DNA from: Candidatus Woesearchaeota archaeon
Lineage (GTDB): Archaea; Nanobdellota; Nanobdellia; SCGC-AAA011-G17; JACPIM01
Assembly: GCA_018302125.1 (NCBI GenBank)
Contig: JAGWAC010000004.1
Span: forward strand, 1-53,974
Direction of reading: 5' to 3'
Length of the DNA: 53,974 nt
Below, in pieces: positions 17,596-27,095 of the stretch. Each line of letters starts with the position of its first letter. Position 1 is the stretch's first letter. The notes under the pieces were generated by a model. The model did not search any database, was not told where the DNA came from, and saw only the letters and a program-made list of their open reading frames with translations. The position numbers and the translations under genes are program-made.

Positions 17596-19095
17596 ATGAA
17601 CTTTCTTCAAAATAATAAATTAAAGACTTCTTTAATAATTAGCAATATAATTTTATTTGTCTATTTAATTTATAGATTAATAAATCAGTCAAAAATATTA
17701 ACTTTTTTCCCCTTGGATATTACAAATGATATTAGTTCCCACATAGCACAATTATATTTTTTAAAAGTTTGTGGTTTTCATAATTTATGTCAGTATTGGT
17801 ATAATGGTTATGAATTATTCAAATTCTACCCGCCAGGATGGTTTTTCTTTTCTTATCCAATATTATTAATATTCAAAAAACCAGAATTAGCATCTTATAT
17901 TTCAATAATTTTAATGTTATTATTATCATTTATAGCAATTTATAAGATAATAAGTCTAAAAGAAAAGTCTTGGTTATTATCTGTTTCATTTTTTCTATTT
18001 TTATTTGCCTCACCTGCATCAATTAGTGGTTTCTTTAGATTAGGAAGAGTAACGGAATTATTTGCTTGGGTAATTTTTCTTTTTTTAACTTATTTAATCT
18101 TAAAATATAAGGATAAAAAATTTGATTTTAATTTTATTTATTTTATCCCGCTCTATACAATTTTAATCTTCTCTCATCCAACAGTAACTATAATCTTTCA
18201 TTTTTTCTTATTATCATTATTTTTAGTTAAGTTCAAAGATACAAAACAATTGCTGGCATTAACGATTTATGTATTATTGGGAATTTTATTTTCAGCCTTC
18301 TGGTGGTACCCATTTGTAACAGATCTAGGAGAAAGCAGAACAGAAGAATTCTTGCCAGAATTAAGAAACAGGTTTTTTGACATTCAGGGCCAATGGACAT
18401 CAACAGTAATTCTAATCACAATTCTTCCATTATTAACTTTGATTTTATTTTATTTGTATTATAATTCAAAAAATAAAGATAAAGAAGAGCTTCTGTTTTA
18501 TTCTCCAATTTTATTATTGGCTGTTTTAGTTATAACAAGAATAGTAACTTTTATTCCTTATTTAAATTTTGTATATCCAGAGCCTTATTTCACTTTTTTC
18601 CTAATTTTCTCATTAATTTTATTTTTCAACACAAATTATTCAGAAAAAATCCAGAAAATTCTCCCATCTATATTGGTTTTTTTAATAGTAATTTCAACTT
18701 TAGTATCAATAAATGAAACATCTCTTTATCCAAATCATACAGAACTAGAAATCACAACTCTTGAATTATTGTCAAAAACACAAGGATCATTCATAATTAT
18801 AGATCCCCCAAACCCAACATCTTACGTCAAAGCATATTATTCCTATGCACCAATTTACCTAAACCTGACAACCCCTAGTGGCTGGTCAACATCAGAATTA
18901 TCAGAAGCCCATAATAAATTATTAATTAAAATAACAGATGAATTTAAAAATAGAAAATGTGCAGATTTTAAGCAGACTTCAGAAATTTTAGAATTAAAGA
19001 ATATAATTGCTTATAATGGGTTTTGTAGTATAAAAGAAAAGTGTAATTTAAAAGAAATAATAATAAAGAATAATGCTTGTTTGATAAAAATATGA
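17596..19095 (+). CDS. multi-pass GT-C-like membrane protein
   Basis: 499 residues with about eleven hydrophobic segments. The first external loop holds DITNDISSHIAQLYF near residue 40, an acidic/His pair of the kind used by GT-C glycosyltransferases, followed by QYWYNGYELFKFYPPGW. A soluble C-terminal part begins near residue 395. It is probably a lipid-linked sugar transferase or glycan-handling protein, but no specific family is recognised. It heads a four-gene operon in which each stop overlaps the next start as ATGA. Confidence 0.65.
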   Translation: MNFLQNNKLKTSLIISNIILFVYLIYRLINQSKILTFFPLDITNDISSHIAQLYFLKVCGFHNLCQYWYNGYELFKFYPPGWFFFSYPILLIFKKPELASYISIILMLLLSFIAIYKIISLKEKSWLLSVSFFLFLFASPASISGFFRLGRVTELFAWVIFLFLTYLILKYKDKKFDFNFIYFIPLYTILIFSHPTVTIIFHFFLLSLFLVKFKDTKQLLALTIYVLLGILFSAFWWYPFVTDLGESRTEEFLPELRNRFFDIQGQWTSTVILITILPLLTLILFYLYYNSKNKDKEELLFYSPILLLAVLVITRIVTFIPYLNFVYPEPYFTFFLIFSLILFFNTNYSEKIQKILPSILVFLIVISTLVSINETSLYPNHTELEITTLELLSKTQGSFIIIDPPNPTSYVKAYYSYAPIYLNLTTPSGWSTSELSEAHNKLLIKITDEFKNRKCADFKQTSEILELKNIIAYNGFCSIKEKCNLKEIIIKNNACLIKI

Positions 19096-20708
19096 TAAGA
19101 AAAATATTTATTGAAGATATTGATGATGAAAGAACAAATGCTATAAAACTAATATTAGATACAGAAAAAATTCCTTATTCTTTTACAAAAAATGCAACTG
19201 ACAGGGATTTTAAAGAATCTTTATTCTTGTTTACAAACACATTTAATTCAAAAGCTAGTTTTTACTTAATTTTAAATCCCGAAATGCTCGAGAGACCATT
19301 GCAAGTTAATCAATCAGAGCCATTAAAGTTAAAAACAAATATCGAAAAAATTTCAGAAGTTCTGAAAGAGTTTAATCTGCCTGAAGAAATAGGCATTCCA
19401 AGTATACCAGTATTCAAGTTATTGGATTATCAAGGAGCTCAAATGGCAAAAATATTTGTTGATAATGTTGAATATCCAGCAGTTATAAAGCAGGAAAATG
19501 CAATTATTTTCCTATTTGACATATTGACTCTATTCATTAGTTTAATTTCAGAGAATTATTTCGAAAAAACAAAAGAAAAAAATGTTCTTTCTAATTCTTT
19601 AATAGAAAAAATCTACAAAAAAATACCATACTCATTAAGAATACCAATATATAGAAAATATTATAAAAAAGTTCATAAAAATCTAAATAAATTAAATGAA
19701 TTTAAAACAAATTTTCCAATAGAACCAGCAGGTTATGTTCTATTTGAATTAATAAAAAATTCAATTCTTCATTTTACTAATATAATTAGAATCAGCAGAT
19801 GGCCGACAAATTATAATTATTCAGTTTTAATAACCCATGATACAGAGCCAACAAAATACGCTTATAAAAAAGGTTTAAAATTATTGTTAAATAAATTGGC
19901 AGAAAACAATCTAAAGTCAACAATAACTCTGGTAAGCAATTATGTAAGATATATTCCTAAGCAGGAAATTGAAAGAATAAAAATTCATGAATTAGGGTGC
20001 CATGATTTATATCATGATAGAAAATTCTTGTTAATCCCTCCTTATGAGAGAAAAGAAAGGTTAAAAACAGCTAAAGAAATTTTGGAAAAAACATTTGATA
20101 GGGAAATTACATTTTTTCGGGCTCCAACCTTGCAAAGACCCCCTGATTTATTAGATTCTTTAGAAGAAACAGGCTATAAATACGATTCTTCAATAATAGA
20201 TTCTCAAAGAGAACAGCCATATTGTGGAAAAGGAAATTCCTTTTTCCTTCCTTTTTATCCAATTATAAACAATAAAAAATCAAATATTCTTGAATTGCCT
20301 ATTTCAGCGCCAGATTGTATTTCACCTTACTTTTTCGGGTATTCTATGCAGGAGACACTAAATTTATTTGAAACCAAGATAAAATTTATTGAAAAAGTGA
20401 ATGGTCTTGCTGTATTTATAGTTCACACGCCAGCATGGGGAAAAAAAGACGCACAAAACAGGTTGTTGTTATTAGATACAATTTTAGAAAGCTCAAAAAA
20501 TTCTTTTCTTACAAACATAAAGGAATTAACAGATTGGTGGGAGAGCAGGAGCAATTTGTTTTTGGAAATAACAGGCAATAAAATAATATTAAACAACAAC
20601 AATAAAAAAGAAATCCATAATATTTCAGTAAAAATAGAAACAATAGAAAAAATAGCAGAAATAAAAGTGCCAAAAATAACGCCTGAAGAAAAGTTAATTA
20701 TAGCATGA
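19092..20708 (+). CDS. NodB-type polysaccharide deacetylase protein
   Basis: About 538 residues. The start at 19092 (ATGA overlap with the previous stop) is preferred over an in-frame TTG at 19077. The first 230 residues are an unrecognised domain. From about 240 a NodB deacetylase domain follows, with the metal Asp in SVLITHDTEPT, His ligands in LGCHDLYHDRKF, FFRAPTLQRPPD as motif 3, and FIVHTPAW near the end. It should remove N-acetyl groups from an amino sugar or glycan. No signal peptide is seen, so it may act on cytoplasmic lipid-linked intermediates. Confidence 0.8.
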   Translation: MIRKIFIEDIDDERTNAIKLILDTEKIPYSFTKNATDRDFKESLFLFTNTFNSKASFYLILNPEMLERPLQVNQSEPLKLKTNIEKISEVLKEFNLPEEIGIPSIPVFKLLDYQGAQMAKIFVDNVEYPAVIKQENAIIFLFDILTLFISLISENYFEKTKEKNVLSNSLIEKIYKKIPYSLRIPIYRKYYKKVHKNLNKLNEFKTNFPIEPAGYVLFELIKNSILHFTNIIRISRWPTNYNYSVLITHDTEPTKYAYKKGLKLLLNKLAENNLKSTITLVSNYVRYIPKQEIERIKIHELGCHDLYHDRKFLLIPPYERKERLKTAKEILEKTFDREITFFRAPTLQRPPDLLDSLEETGYKYDSSIIDSQREQPYCGKGNSFFLPFYPIINNKKSNILELPISAPDCISPYFFGYSMQETLNLFETKIKFIEKVNGLAVFIVHTPAWGKKDAQNRLLLLDTILESSKNSFLTNIKELTDWWESRSNLFLEITGNKIILNNNNKKEIHNISVKIETIEKIAEIKVPKITPEEKLIIA

Positions 20709-21322
20709 TCCAGTATAAAGAAAAAGTAAAGGAAAGATTTGATGAATTATCAGATTCTTACTCAAATAATGCAGTTTCTTATATAAGAAACAAAAGATTA
20801 AAATCTATAAATAAATATATAAAAAAAGAAGATAAAATTCTAGAAATTGGTTGTGGTTCTGGTAATATTCTAAAATTTGTTAATTCAAAAAATATTTATG
20901 GCCTTGATATTAGCCCAAAAATGATTGAATTTTGCAAAAAAACAATTCCAAATGGAGATTTTACAACAGGAGATGCTGAAAACCTTCCGTATGAAGATAA
21001 TTTCTTTGATAAAGTAATTATTAGTGAAGTTCTTTATTATTTGCCAAATATAGAAAAAGCATTAAAAGAAGCCCATAGAGTATTAAAAAAAGACGGGTTA
21101 TTGTTGATCACCTCTTTAAATAAAAGATATAATTTTGTTAAATCAGTTGTAAATACTCTAAAAATAGGTGTTCATGACAATGTTTCAATGTCTTACTTGT
21201 CATTGAAAAATCTGAAAAATCTTCTAGAGAAAGACTTTAAAATAAAAGAAATCTCCTCAATTCCGTTAAAAATAATACCATCAGATTATTCATTGATATT
21301 TTTCATATCAGCTGAAAAATGA
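20705..21322 (+). CDS. class I SAM-dependent methyltransferase
   Basis: 205 residues. SAM-binding motif I is ILEIGCGSGNILKFV near residue 45, then YGLDISPKMIEFCKK (motif II acidic loop), GDFTTGDAENLPY and HRVLKKDGLLLITS. This is the UbiE/Methyltransf_11 pattern. The gene overlaps both neighbours by 4 bases in the deacetylase-GT2 operon, so a glycan or its lipid carrier is a plausible substrate. The target is not predictable from sequence. Confidence 0.82.
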   Translation: MIQYKEKVKERFDELSDSYSNNAVSYIRNKRLKSINKYIKKEDKILEIGCGSGNILKFVNSKNIYGLDISPKMIEFCKKTIPNGDFTTGDAENLPYEDNFFDKVIISEVLYYLPNIEKALKEAHRVLKKDGLLLITSLNKRYNFVKSVVNTLKIGVHDNVSMSYLSLKNLKNLLEKDFKIKEISSIPLKIIPSDYSLIFFISAEK

Positions 21323-22284
21323 GTCCGAAACTATCAGTAATAATTCCAATGTATAATGAGCAGGAAAATGTAGTTAATACTTTAAAAAAAGTTTCAGATG
21401 TTTTGTATTCAATGAATATTGATTATGAACTAATTATAGTTAATGACGGATCTACTGATAATACATTAGATTTGTTAAAAAAAGAGGCTGAAAAATACAA
21501 GAGATTAAGAATTATTACTTATGAAAAAAATAGAAATCTGGGCGGTGCCTTAAAGATAGGATTTGAAAAAGCAAAAGGAGATCACATAATTACAATAGAT
21601 TCTGATCTAAGTTATGATGCAAAATTTATAGCTGATTTATATCATGAAGCAGAAAGATCAAATTACGATATTATTCAGGGTTCTCCATATATGAAAGGAG
21701 GGAGTGCTTTAGGGATTCCCCCATTAAGATTAATTATAAGTAAAGCATCAAACAGATTTTTTAGTTACCTTATTGGTGTAAATATCCACACAGTAACAGG
21801 AATGCTAAGATGTTATAAAAAAGAAGTAATTGATTCTTTAGTTTTGGAATCAAATGGCCCGGAAATTATGTTTGAAATCTTGTCAAAATCAGTTTTATTA
21901 GGATTTAAAATAAAAGAAATTCCAGCCATATTAAAAGGAAGAGAAAGAGGAATATCAAAATTTCAGCATCAGTTAAAAAAAGTATTTTCAGAATATTTCT
22001 CTTTATTATATTCAGAAAAACCAATTGTATTTTTCAAAATGCTTGGTATTTTTTTAATTATTTTAGCTTTGATTTATTCAGGAATTAAAATATCTTGGTA
22101 TGCTCTAGGTCGTGTTTCTTTATCAGAACCAGTAATAACTAACCCAGTTATAATTCTAGTATTATTAGGTTTTCTAATATTCTTTTTTGCAATAATAATA
22201 AACCAGTTCACTCAATTACAAAAAAATTTACTGATTATTCAAAAACAAAATAAGGAATTGCAGATCAAATTAAAAGAAAAATAA
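21319..22284 (+). CDS. GT2 glycosyltransferase with two C-terminal TM helices
   Basis: 321 residues. The GT-A domain begins LSVIIPMYNEQENV, with IVNDGSTDNTLDLL, NLGGALKIGFEKAKGD and TIDSDLSYDAK as the DXD site. Two hydrophobic segments at about 238-258 and 275-297 and a short coiled tail follow, the layout of DPM/GtrB-like polyprenyl-phosphate glycosyltransferases. It is the last intact gene of the 17596-22284 operon. The sugar is unknown. Confidence 0.84.
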   Translation: MSPKLSVIIPMYNEQENVVNTLKKVSDVLYSMNIDYELIIVNDGSTDNTLDLLKKEAEKYKRLRIITYEKNRNLGGALKIGFEKAKGDHIITIDSDLSYDAKFIADLYHEAERSNYDIIQGSPYMKGGSALGIPPLRLIISKASNRFFSYLIGVNIHTVTGMLRCYKKEVIDSLVLESNGPEIMFEILSKSVLLGFKIKEIPAILKGRERGISKFQHQLKKVFSEYFSLLYSEKPIVFFKMLGIFLIILALIYSGIKISWYALGRVSLSEPVITNPVIILVLLGFLIFFFAIIINQFTQLQKNLLIIQKQNKELQIKLKEK

Positions 22285-22286
22285 AG

Positions 22287-22456
22287 ATGAAAATGGGTTG
22301 GTTTTTATATGTTTTTTTTGGGATGGTTCTTTTCTCAGATATGGTTTAATTTTCAAAAAGCTAACTTCGGACTTAAGGCCAAACATTCTTCTGTTGTTTA
22401 TATTTAGTTTTGGAATGATTTTTTATTTAATTTTAATAAAATATTTATATCCTTGA
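22287..22456 (+). pseudogene. small two-helix membrane protein gene, apparently frameshifted
   Basis: An ATG two bases after the GT2 stop opens MKMGWFLYVFF, then enters a run of eight T (22312-22319). In the given frame it ends after 20 residues. With one extra T the frame continues as WDGSFLRYGLIFKKLTSDL and RPNILLLFIFSFGMIF to LIKYLYP and a TGA at 22454-22456, giving 56 residues with two membrane helices. The fit to a small membrane protein cotranslated with the GT2 is good. The T8 run could be a sequencing error or a real slippage site. Weak alone. Confidence 0.4.
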
Positions 22457-22470
22457 AAATTAATAAAATT

Positions 22471-22608
22471 ATGATCAAAAAAATAAGGGGTGGATATAAG
22501 GTGCTTTCTGAATCTGGCAGAAATATGGGTACTTATAAGACCTTAAAAGAAGCAAAAAACAGGCTAAGGCAAATTGAATATTTTAAACATGAAAATAAAA
22601 ACAAATAA
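22471..22608 (+). CDS. small basic protein, 45 aa
   Basis: MIKKIRGGYKVLSESGRNMG is followed by TYKTLKEAKNRLRQIEYFK. Short proteins of this form (a GGYKV-S--G-NLGTYKT-KEA--RLRQIE core) recur in archaeal and candidate-phylum genomes and viruses. The function is unknown. The compact beta-beta-alpha pattern and many Lys/Arg would suit nucleic-acid binding, which is inference. It lies alone between the GT2 operon and the 2-epimerase gene. Confidence 0.65.
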   Translation: MIKKIRGGYKVLSESGRNMGTYKTLKEAKNRLRQIEYFKHENKNK

Positions 22609-22636
22609 AAACCCTTTCTAATTGAATTTGGCTAAT

Positions 22637-23728
22637 ATGAAAAAAGTAGTAACTGTTTGTGGTACTAGGCCAGAATGGACTAAATTGTCTGCTCTAATTC
22701 CAATGCTAGACAAAGAATTTAATCATATTTTAGTTCATACAGGACAGCATTATTCTTACAATATGGACAAAATCTTCTTTGAAGAACTTCAGTTAAGACA
22801 GCCAAATTACACATTAGAAGTTGGCTCAGGAACTCAGGCAGAGCAAGTGGGAAAAGGAATGATTGAATTTGAGAAAATATTGTTAAAAGAAAAGCCGGAT
22901 GTGGTAATTACTTTTGCAGATACAAATGCCCCGATTACTGGTTCTTTAGTAGCATCTAAGTTGCACATTCCTGTTGTACACATTGAAGCTGGCGCACGAT
23001 CTTTTAATAGAATAATGCCAGAAGAAATAAACAGAATAGTAACAGATCATTGTTCAGATTTATTGTTTCCAGCAGATAAATCAGCATATAAAAATCTAGT
23101 AAAAGAAAATATTCCGAAAAATAAAATATTTTTAGTGGGGAGAACAGTTTATGAAGCCTGTTTGAGAACAAAAAAATTAGCCTTAAAATTAAATTTGCCT
23201 GAAAAATACAATCTGCAAAAAGAAAATTATGTTCTCTTAACAATGCATAGGGCAGAAAATACAAATGATTTGGAAAGACTAAAAGGTTTGATTTATGCAA
23301 TTAATGAAATCTCAAATTTGGTAAAGATAGTTTACCCAATGCATCCAAGAACCAAGAGAATAATAGGAGAAAATAATCTAAAGATAAACGATAATGTAAT
23401 AATTATAGAGCCACAGGGTTATTTGGAATTTACAAGTTTGTTAATTAATTCAAAGTTTGTAATGTCAGATTCAGGGACAGTTCAGGAAGAAGCTGTAATT
23501 TATAATATTCCTTGCGTAATTTTAAGAAATGAAACAGAATGGACAGAATTTGTTGAAAAGGGAAAGAATATACTTGCAACAACAGACCCCAATAAAATAA
23601 TCCCAATAGCAAAAGAATTATTAATTAATCCAAATAAAATTTCAGAGTTAAAATCAATAAAAATCAATCAAAAAAAGAACACATGTAAAAAAATAATTGA
23701 AATAATAAAAAATGAGCTTATCAAATAA
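22637..23728 (+). CDS. wecB: UDP-GlcNAc 2-epimerase (non-hydrolysing), WecB/WbpI-like
   Basis: 363 residues from ATG 22637; an in-frame TTG at 22622 is less likely. Motifs are VCGTRPEWTKLSALIPML, HTGQHYSYNMDKIFFEEL, HIEAGARSFNRIMPEEINR and MSDSGTVQEEA, all typical of the GT-B-like non-hydrolysing epimerases. The family interconverts UDP-GlcNAc with UDP-ManNAc or the diacetamido uronic acid pair (WbpI). The nearby Gfo/Idh, DegT and hexapeptide acetyltransferase genes favour the latter. Its end overlaps the next gene by 17 bases. Confidence 0.88.
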   Translation: MKKVVTVCGTRPEWTKLSALIPMLDKEFNHILVHTGQHYSYNMDKIFFEELQLRQPNYTLEVGSGTQAEQVGKGMIEFEKILLKEKPDVVITFADTNAPITGSLVASKLHIPVVHIEAGARSFNRIMPEEINRIVTDHCSDLLFPADKSAYKNLVKENIPKNKIFLVGRTVYEACLRTKKLALKLNLPEKYNLQKENYVLLTMHRAENTNDLERLKGLIYAINEISNLVKIVYPMHPRTKRIIGENNLKINDNVIIIEPQGYLEFTSLLINSKFVMSDSGTVQEEAVIYNIPCVILRNETEWTEFVEKGKNILATTDPNKIIPIAKELLINPNKISELKSIKINQKKNTCKKIIEIIKNELIK

Positions 23729-24686
23729 ATCAATTTTAGTGACAGGCGGAGCCGGCTTTATAGGAAGTCATTTAGTTGATGCTTTAACAGAAGAAAATCC
23801 CGAAAATTTAGTTTTATTGTCAAATTTCTTTTTGGGAAAAGAAGAAAATATTAAAGAAGCAAAAGAAAAATTCCCCAAACTAAAAGTTTGCAATGGCAGT
23901 GCTGCTGATTATAATGTAGTCAGAAAGATTTTGGAAGATAATAAAATTGACATTGTTTATAATTTGGCTGTTATTCCATTGCCAGCATCTTTGAAAGACC
24001 CCTTATGGAGCACTTTAGAAAACATAAACATTGCATTAAATATCTGTGAATTATTAAGAATAGATTGTTTTAAAAAATTGATTCATTTTTCCTCTTCAGA
24101 AGCATATGGAAGTGCATTAAAAGTCCCGATGAATGAAAAGCACGAATTAAATCCTGAAACTCCTTATGCAGCAAGCAAAGCCTCTGGAGATTTGATTGTT
24201 GATTCTTATTATAGGACTTTTAAATTAGACACTTCAATCTTAAGGCCATTTAATAACTATGGCCCTAGGCAAAATGCAGGCAAATTTGCAGCTATAATAC
24301 CTCTTTTTATCAAGAAAATGATGAATAAAGAAAATACATTGACAATAAATGGTGATGGTGAGCAGACAAGGGATTTTATTTATGTAACAGACACAGCTAA
24401 CGCTGCTGTTGAGTTTTCTAAAAACAAAAATGTAGTAGGCAAGACAATAAATATTGCTAGCGGAAGAGAAATTTCCATGAATTATTTGGCTGAATTGCTC
24501 TGCAGGGAAATGGATTTTAAAGGAAAAATAAACCACGGTCCTGGAAGGCCTGGTGATGTCAGAAGGCATTTTGCTGATATATCATTGGCTAAAAAATTAC
24601 TAAATTTTGAGCCAAAAGTTAAATTTGAAGAGGGTATAAAATTAACCTGTGATTGGTATAAAAAAAATTTAAATAAGAATAAATAG
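23712..24686 (+). CDS. NAD-dependent nucleotide-sugar epimerase/dehydratase (SDR)
   Basis: 324 residues of the extended short-chain dehydrogenase family. The N-terminus has ILVTGGAGFIGSHLVDAL, the catalytic YAASKASGD (Y-x-x-x-K) follows near residue 152, and RPFNNYGPRQNAG is the usual substrate-binding stretch. It resembles UDP-glucose 4-epimerases and dTDP-glucose dehydratases; NQDTRDFIYV-like residues near 220 fit 4-epimerases. It overlaps the epimerase gene upstream by 17 bases. The sugar is uncertain. Confidence 0.85.
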   Translation: MSLSNKSILVTGGAGFIGSHLVDALTEENPENLVLLSNFFLGKEENIKEAKEKFPKLKVCNGSAADYNVVRKILEDNKIDIVYNLAVIPLPASLKDPLWSTLENINIALNICELLRIDCFKKLIHFSSSEAYGSALKVPMNEKHELNPETPYAASKASGDLIVDSYYRTFKLDTSILRPFNNYGPRQNAGKFAAIIPLFIKKMMNKENTLTINGDGEQTRDFIYVTDTANAAVEFSKNKNVVGKTINIASGREISMNYLAELLCREMDFKGKINHGPGRPGDVRRHFADISLAKKLLNFEPKVKFEEGIKLTCDWYKKNLNKNK

Positions 24687-24698
24687 CGCTTTTAAACA

Positions 24699-25013
24699 AT
24701 GAAACTTGAGTATAGGGTAAGAATAAACGCAGAAAATCTAACTAGTAAGGCTCTTAAAGAAATAGAAAAAAACATTAAAAAGATACTAGAACTTCCAAAG
24801 GTTTTTTCTAATGAAGAAGAATATGAAGAAAATTTATTGCTTTTTAGTTTTAAAAAACCTGCAAGAAGAGATATCAACATATCAGGAAAATATCCTGATT
24901 TAGATTATTTGGTAAAAGATCTGGTAAAGCCATTTGGCCAAGAGCGATTTGTTGATATTGGTTATGAAATCTTTAAGCATAATCAATTAAGTTTTTCTAA
25001 AATAAATTATTAA
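24699..25013 (+). CDS. hypothetical protein, 104 aa
   Basis: A 104-residue alpha/beta protein with no cysteines or membrane segments. It contains a long charged helix (about residues 15-35) and a segment GKYPDLDYLVKDLVKPFG. It lies 12 bases after the SDR gene and overlaps the convergent acetyltransferase stop by 4 bases, so it is probably cotranscribed with the sugar genes. No family recognised. Confidence 0.6.
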   Translation: MKLEYRVRINAENLTSKALKEIEKNIKKILELPKVFSNEEEYEENLLLFSFKKPARRDINISGKYPDLDYLVKDLVKPFGQERFVDIGYEIFKHNQLSFSKINY

Positions 25014-25576
25014 ATAATTATTTCGCTTTTGCAAAAACCACATTTAACTTTTCCTTTTAAATAAATGTCGCCCAATTTCTTGCCGCATTTGCAGACATAA
25101 CCAATTAACTTTGCAGGTACACCATAAACTAAACCATATGCAGGAACTTCTTTGGTAACTACGCTACCAGCTCCAACCATAGCAAATTCTCCTATTGTTA
25201 AATTACATAATACGACAGAACCCGCCCCAATTGAAGCTCCTTTTTTTACTAAAGTTTTGCTTAACTTCCAGTCTAAACCTTTCTTTAAAGATCCGTCGAT
25301 ATTTATTGCCCTGGGTTGAACATCATTTGTAAAAGTAGTATGAGGGCCGACAAAAACGCCGTCTTCTAAAGTTACTCCCTCGTAAACAGAAACATTATTC
25401 TGGATTTTTACATTATTTCCTAAAATTGCCCCAGAATCAACAAAAACATTTTTTCCTAAAATACAATTTTCCCCTATTTTAGCTCCCTTTCTAACATGGC
25501 ACTGGTGCCAAATATTTGTATTATTCCCAATAGAGGCTCCTTCTTCCACATCAGCTGTTTTATGTATCATCCCCAA
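25010..25576 (-). CDS. hexapeptide acetyltransferase with zinc ribbon, WbpD-like
   Basis: 188 residues. Repeated hexapeptide turns (IGENCI, LGKNVF, SGAILGNNV, GASIGAGSVV and others) form a left-handed beta helix. The sequence pattern ADVEEGASIGNNTNIWHQCH is typical of the UDP-2-acetamido-3-amino-glucuronate N-acetyltransferases (WbpD/WlbB). The last 30 residues add four cysteines, CKCGKK and CGFC, forming a zinc ribbon seen in some archaeal relatives. It should acetylate the 3-amino group using acetyl-CoA. It has its own promoter, divergent from the radical SAM gene at 25658. Confidence 0.85.
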   Translation of the reverse strand: MGMIHKTADVEEGASIGNNTNIWHQCHVRKGAKIGENCILGKNVFVDSGAILGNNVKIQNNVSVYEGVTLEDGVFVGPHTTFTNDVQPRAINIDGSLKKGLDWKLSKTLVKKGASIGAGSVVLCNLTIGEFAMVGAGSVVTKEVPAYGLVYGVPAKLIGYVCKCGKKLGDIYLKGKVKCGFCKSEIII

Positions 25577-25657
25577 GAATTATAGGAAAAAACTTATAAA
25601 ACTTTTTAATTATCAAAAAACTTAAATATATTTAATTTTAAAGAAAAGGTAAAGACT

Positions 25658-27064
25658 ATGTTTGATGTTTTGTTGATTAATCCTCCTTATTTTAAAAAGG
25701 GAGGTAACATATGGAAGACTGTTTCTAGTTGCATGCCCCCATACGGTTTAGCTGTTTTAGCAGCTTGTATAGAGCAAGCAGGATTTAAAGTAAAAATTTT
25801 AGATACTTACGCAGAACAATTGGCAGTAGATGATGTTGAAGAATATCTAAAAAATAATTATGATGAACCCAGGTTTATTGGATTGACATCTAGTACAGTA
25901 AATGTAAAACAAGCTTATGCAGTATCTGATATTTGCAAAAAACTTTGGCCAAATGCAAAAATGATTTTTGGTGGTGTCCATGCAACATCAAAACCAGAAG
26001 AACCATTAAAAAACAATGCAGCACATTTTGTAGTTCGGGGTGAAGCAGAATACACTTTTGTAGATTTAATTAAAGGTCATTCATTAAAAGAAATTAAAGG
26101 CCTGACTTACTTTAATGAAAATAAAGAAATTGTTCATAATCAAGAAGGGGAATTTGTTGATTTGGATAAATTGCCAATGCCAGCATATCATTTGATTCCA
26201 ATGCATAAATATTTTCCTGCAGTTGGTTCTTACAAAAGGCTTCCTGCAATGAATGTTGTTACATCAAGAGGCTGTCCAGGTAAATGCACATTTTGTTATC
26301 AGCCTTTTGGAAATGCATTAAGGCAAAGGTCCCCAAGAAAAATAGTTGATGAAATAAAAATATTAGTTGAAAAATATGGAACAAAAGAAATCTGTTTTTA
26401 TGATGATAATTTTACTACTTTTAAGCACAAAACAAGAGAATTCTGTAATATATTATTAGAGGAAAAAATTGATATAAGTTGGATATGTTTTGCAAGGGTA
26501 GATTGGATAGATATTGATTTATTAAAATTAATGAAAAAAGCTGGATGTCACCAGATATTGTTTGGGGCAGAATCAGGAAATCAGCAGATATTAAACAATA
26601 TAAGAAAAAATATTACTCCCGAAAAAATAAAGAATGCAGTCAGGGCTGCTCAAGAAGCAGATATTGATTGTAGGGTTACTTTCTTATTTGGTTGTCCAGG
26701 TGAAACAGAAGAAACAATGGAAGAAACAATAAAATTCGCTTTGGAATTAAATCCAGATATTGCTTTATTTAACATAGTCTCTCCTAATCCCGGAACTCAA
26801 ATGTATGATTGGGCAGTTAAAAATAATTATTTAAAAACAGAACAATGGGATGAATATGATTGGGGGGAAGTTCTTCTTAACTTGCCAACAGTATCTCCAG
26901 ATAAAGTAAAACATTATTATAAAATGGCTTATAGAAGATTCTACTTAAGGCCAAGATATATTGTCAGAAGATTGATGAAAATTAGGGATAAAAATGATAT
27001 TGTAAATATTATGTATGGCGCAAAGGCAATTTTGAATGTTTTAAGAATGTACAACAGCCATTAG
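25658..27064 (+). CDS. B12-binding radical SAM protein
   Basis: 468 residues. The N-terminal 140 residues form a cobalamin-binding domain (VLLINPPYFKKGG, then LGLTSSTVNVKQAY-like segments). The radical SAM motif is TSRGCPGKCTFCYQPFG near residue 205, followed by QRSPRKIVDEI, as in the intein-bearing protein at 4031 but uninterrupted. The C-terminal RPRYIVRRLMKIRDKND tail also resembles that paralogue. It is probably expressed alone or with the membrane protein 31 bases downstream. Methyl transfer or ring rearrangement on a lipid or glycan is a guess from the setting. Confidence 0.88.
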   Translation: MFDVLLINPPYFKKGGNIWKTVSSCMPPYGLAVLAACIEQAGFKVKILDTYAEQLAVDDVEEYLKNNYDEPRFIGLTSSTVNVKQAYAVSDICKKLWPNAKMIFGGVHATSKPEEPLKNNAAHFVVRGEAEYTFVDLIKGHSLKEIKGLTYFNENKEIVHNQEGEFVDLDKLPMPAYHLIPMHKYFPAVGSYKRLPAMNVVTSRGCPGKCTFCYQPFGNALRQRSPRKIVDEIKILVEKYGTKEICFYDDNFTTFKHKTREFCNILLEEKIDISWICFARVDWIDIDLLKLMKKAGCHQILFGAESGNQQILNNIRKNITPEKIKNAVRAAQEADIDCRVTFLFGCPGETEETMEETIKFALELNPDIALFNIVSPNPGTQMYDWAVKNNYLKTEQWDEYDWGEVLLNLPTVSPDKVKHYYKMAYRRFYLRPRYIVRRLMKIRDKNDIVNIMYGAKAILNVLRMYNSH

Positions 27065-27095
27065 TTTTTTAAATCTAATTCTTTAAACAAAAACA

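Noticed and set aside
24699-25013. Possible KEOPS Pcc1 homologue
   Set aside because: The size is similar, but the Pcc1 signature is not visible, so it was left hypothetical.
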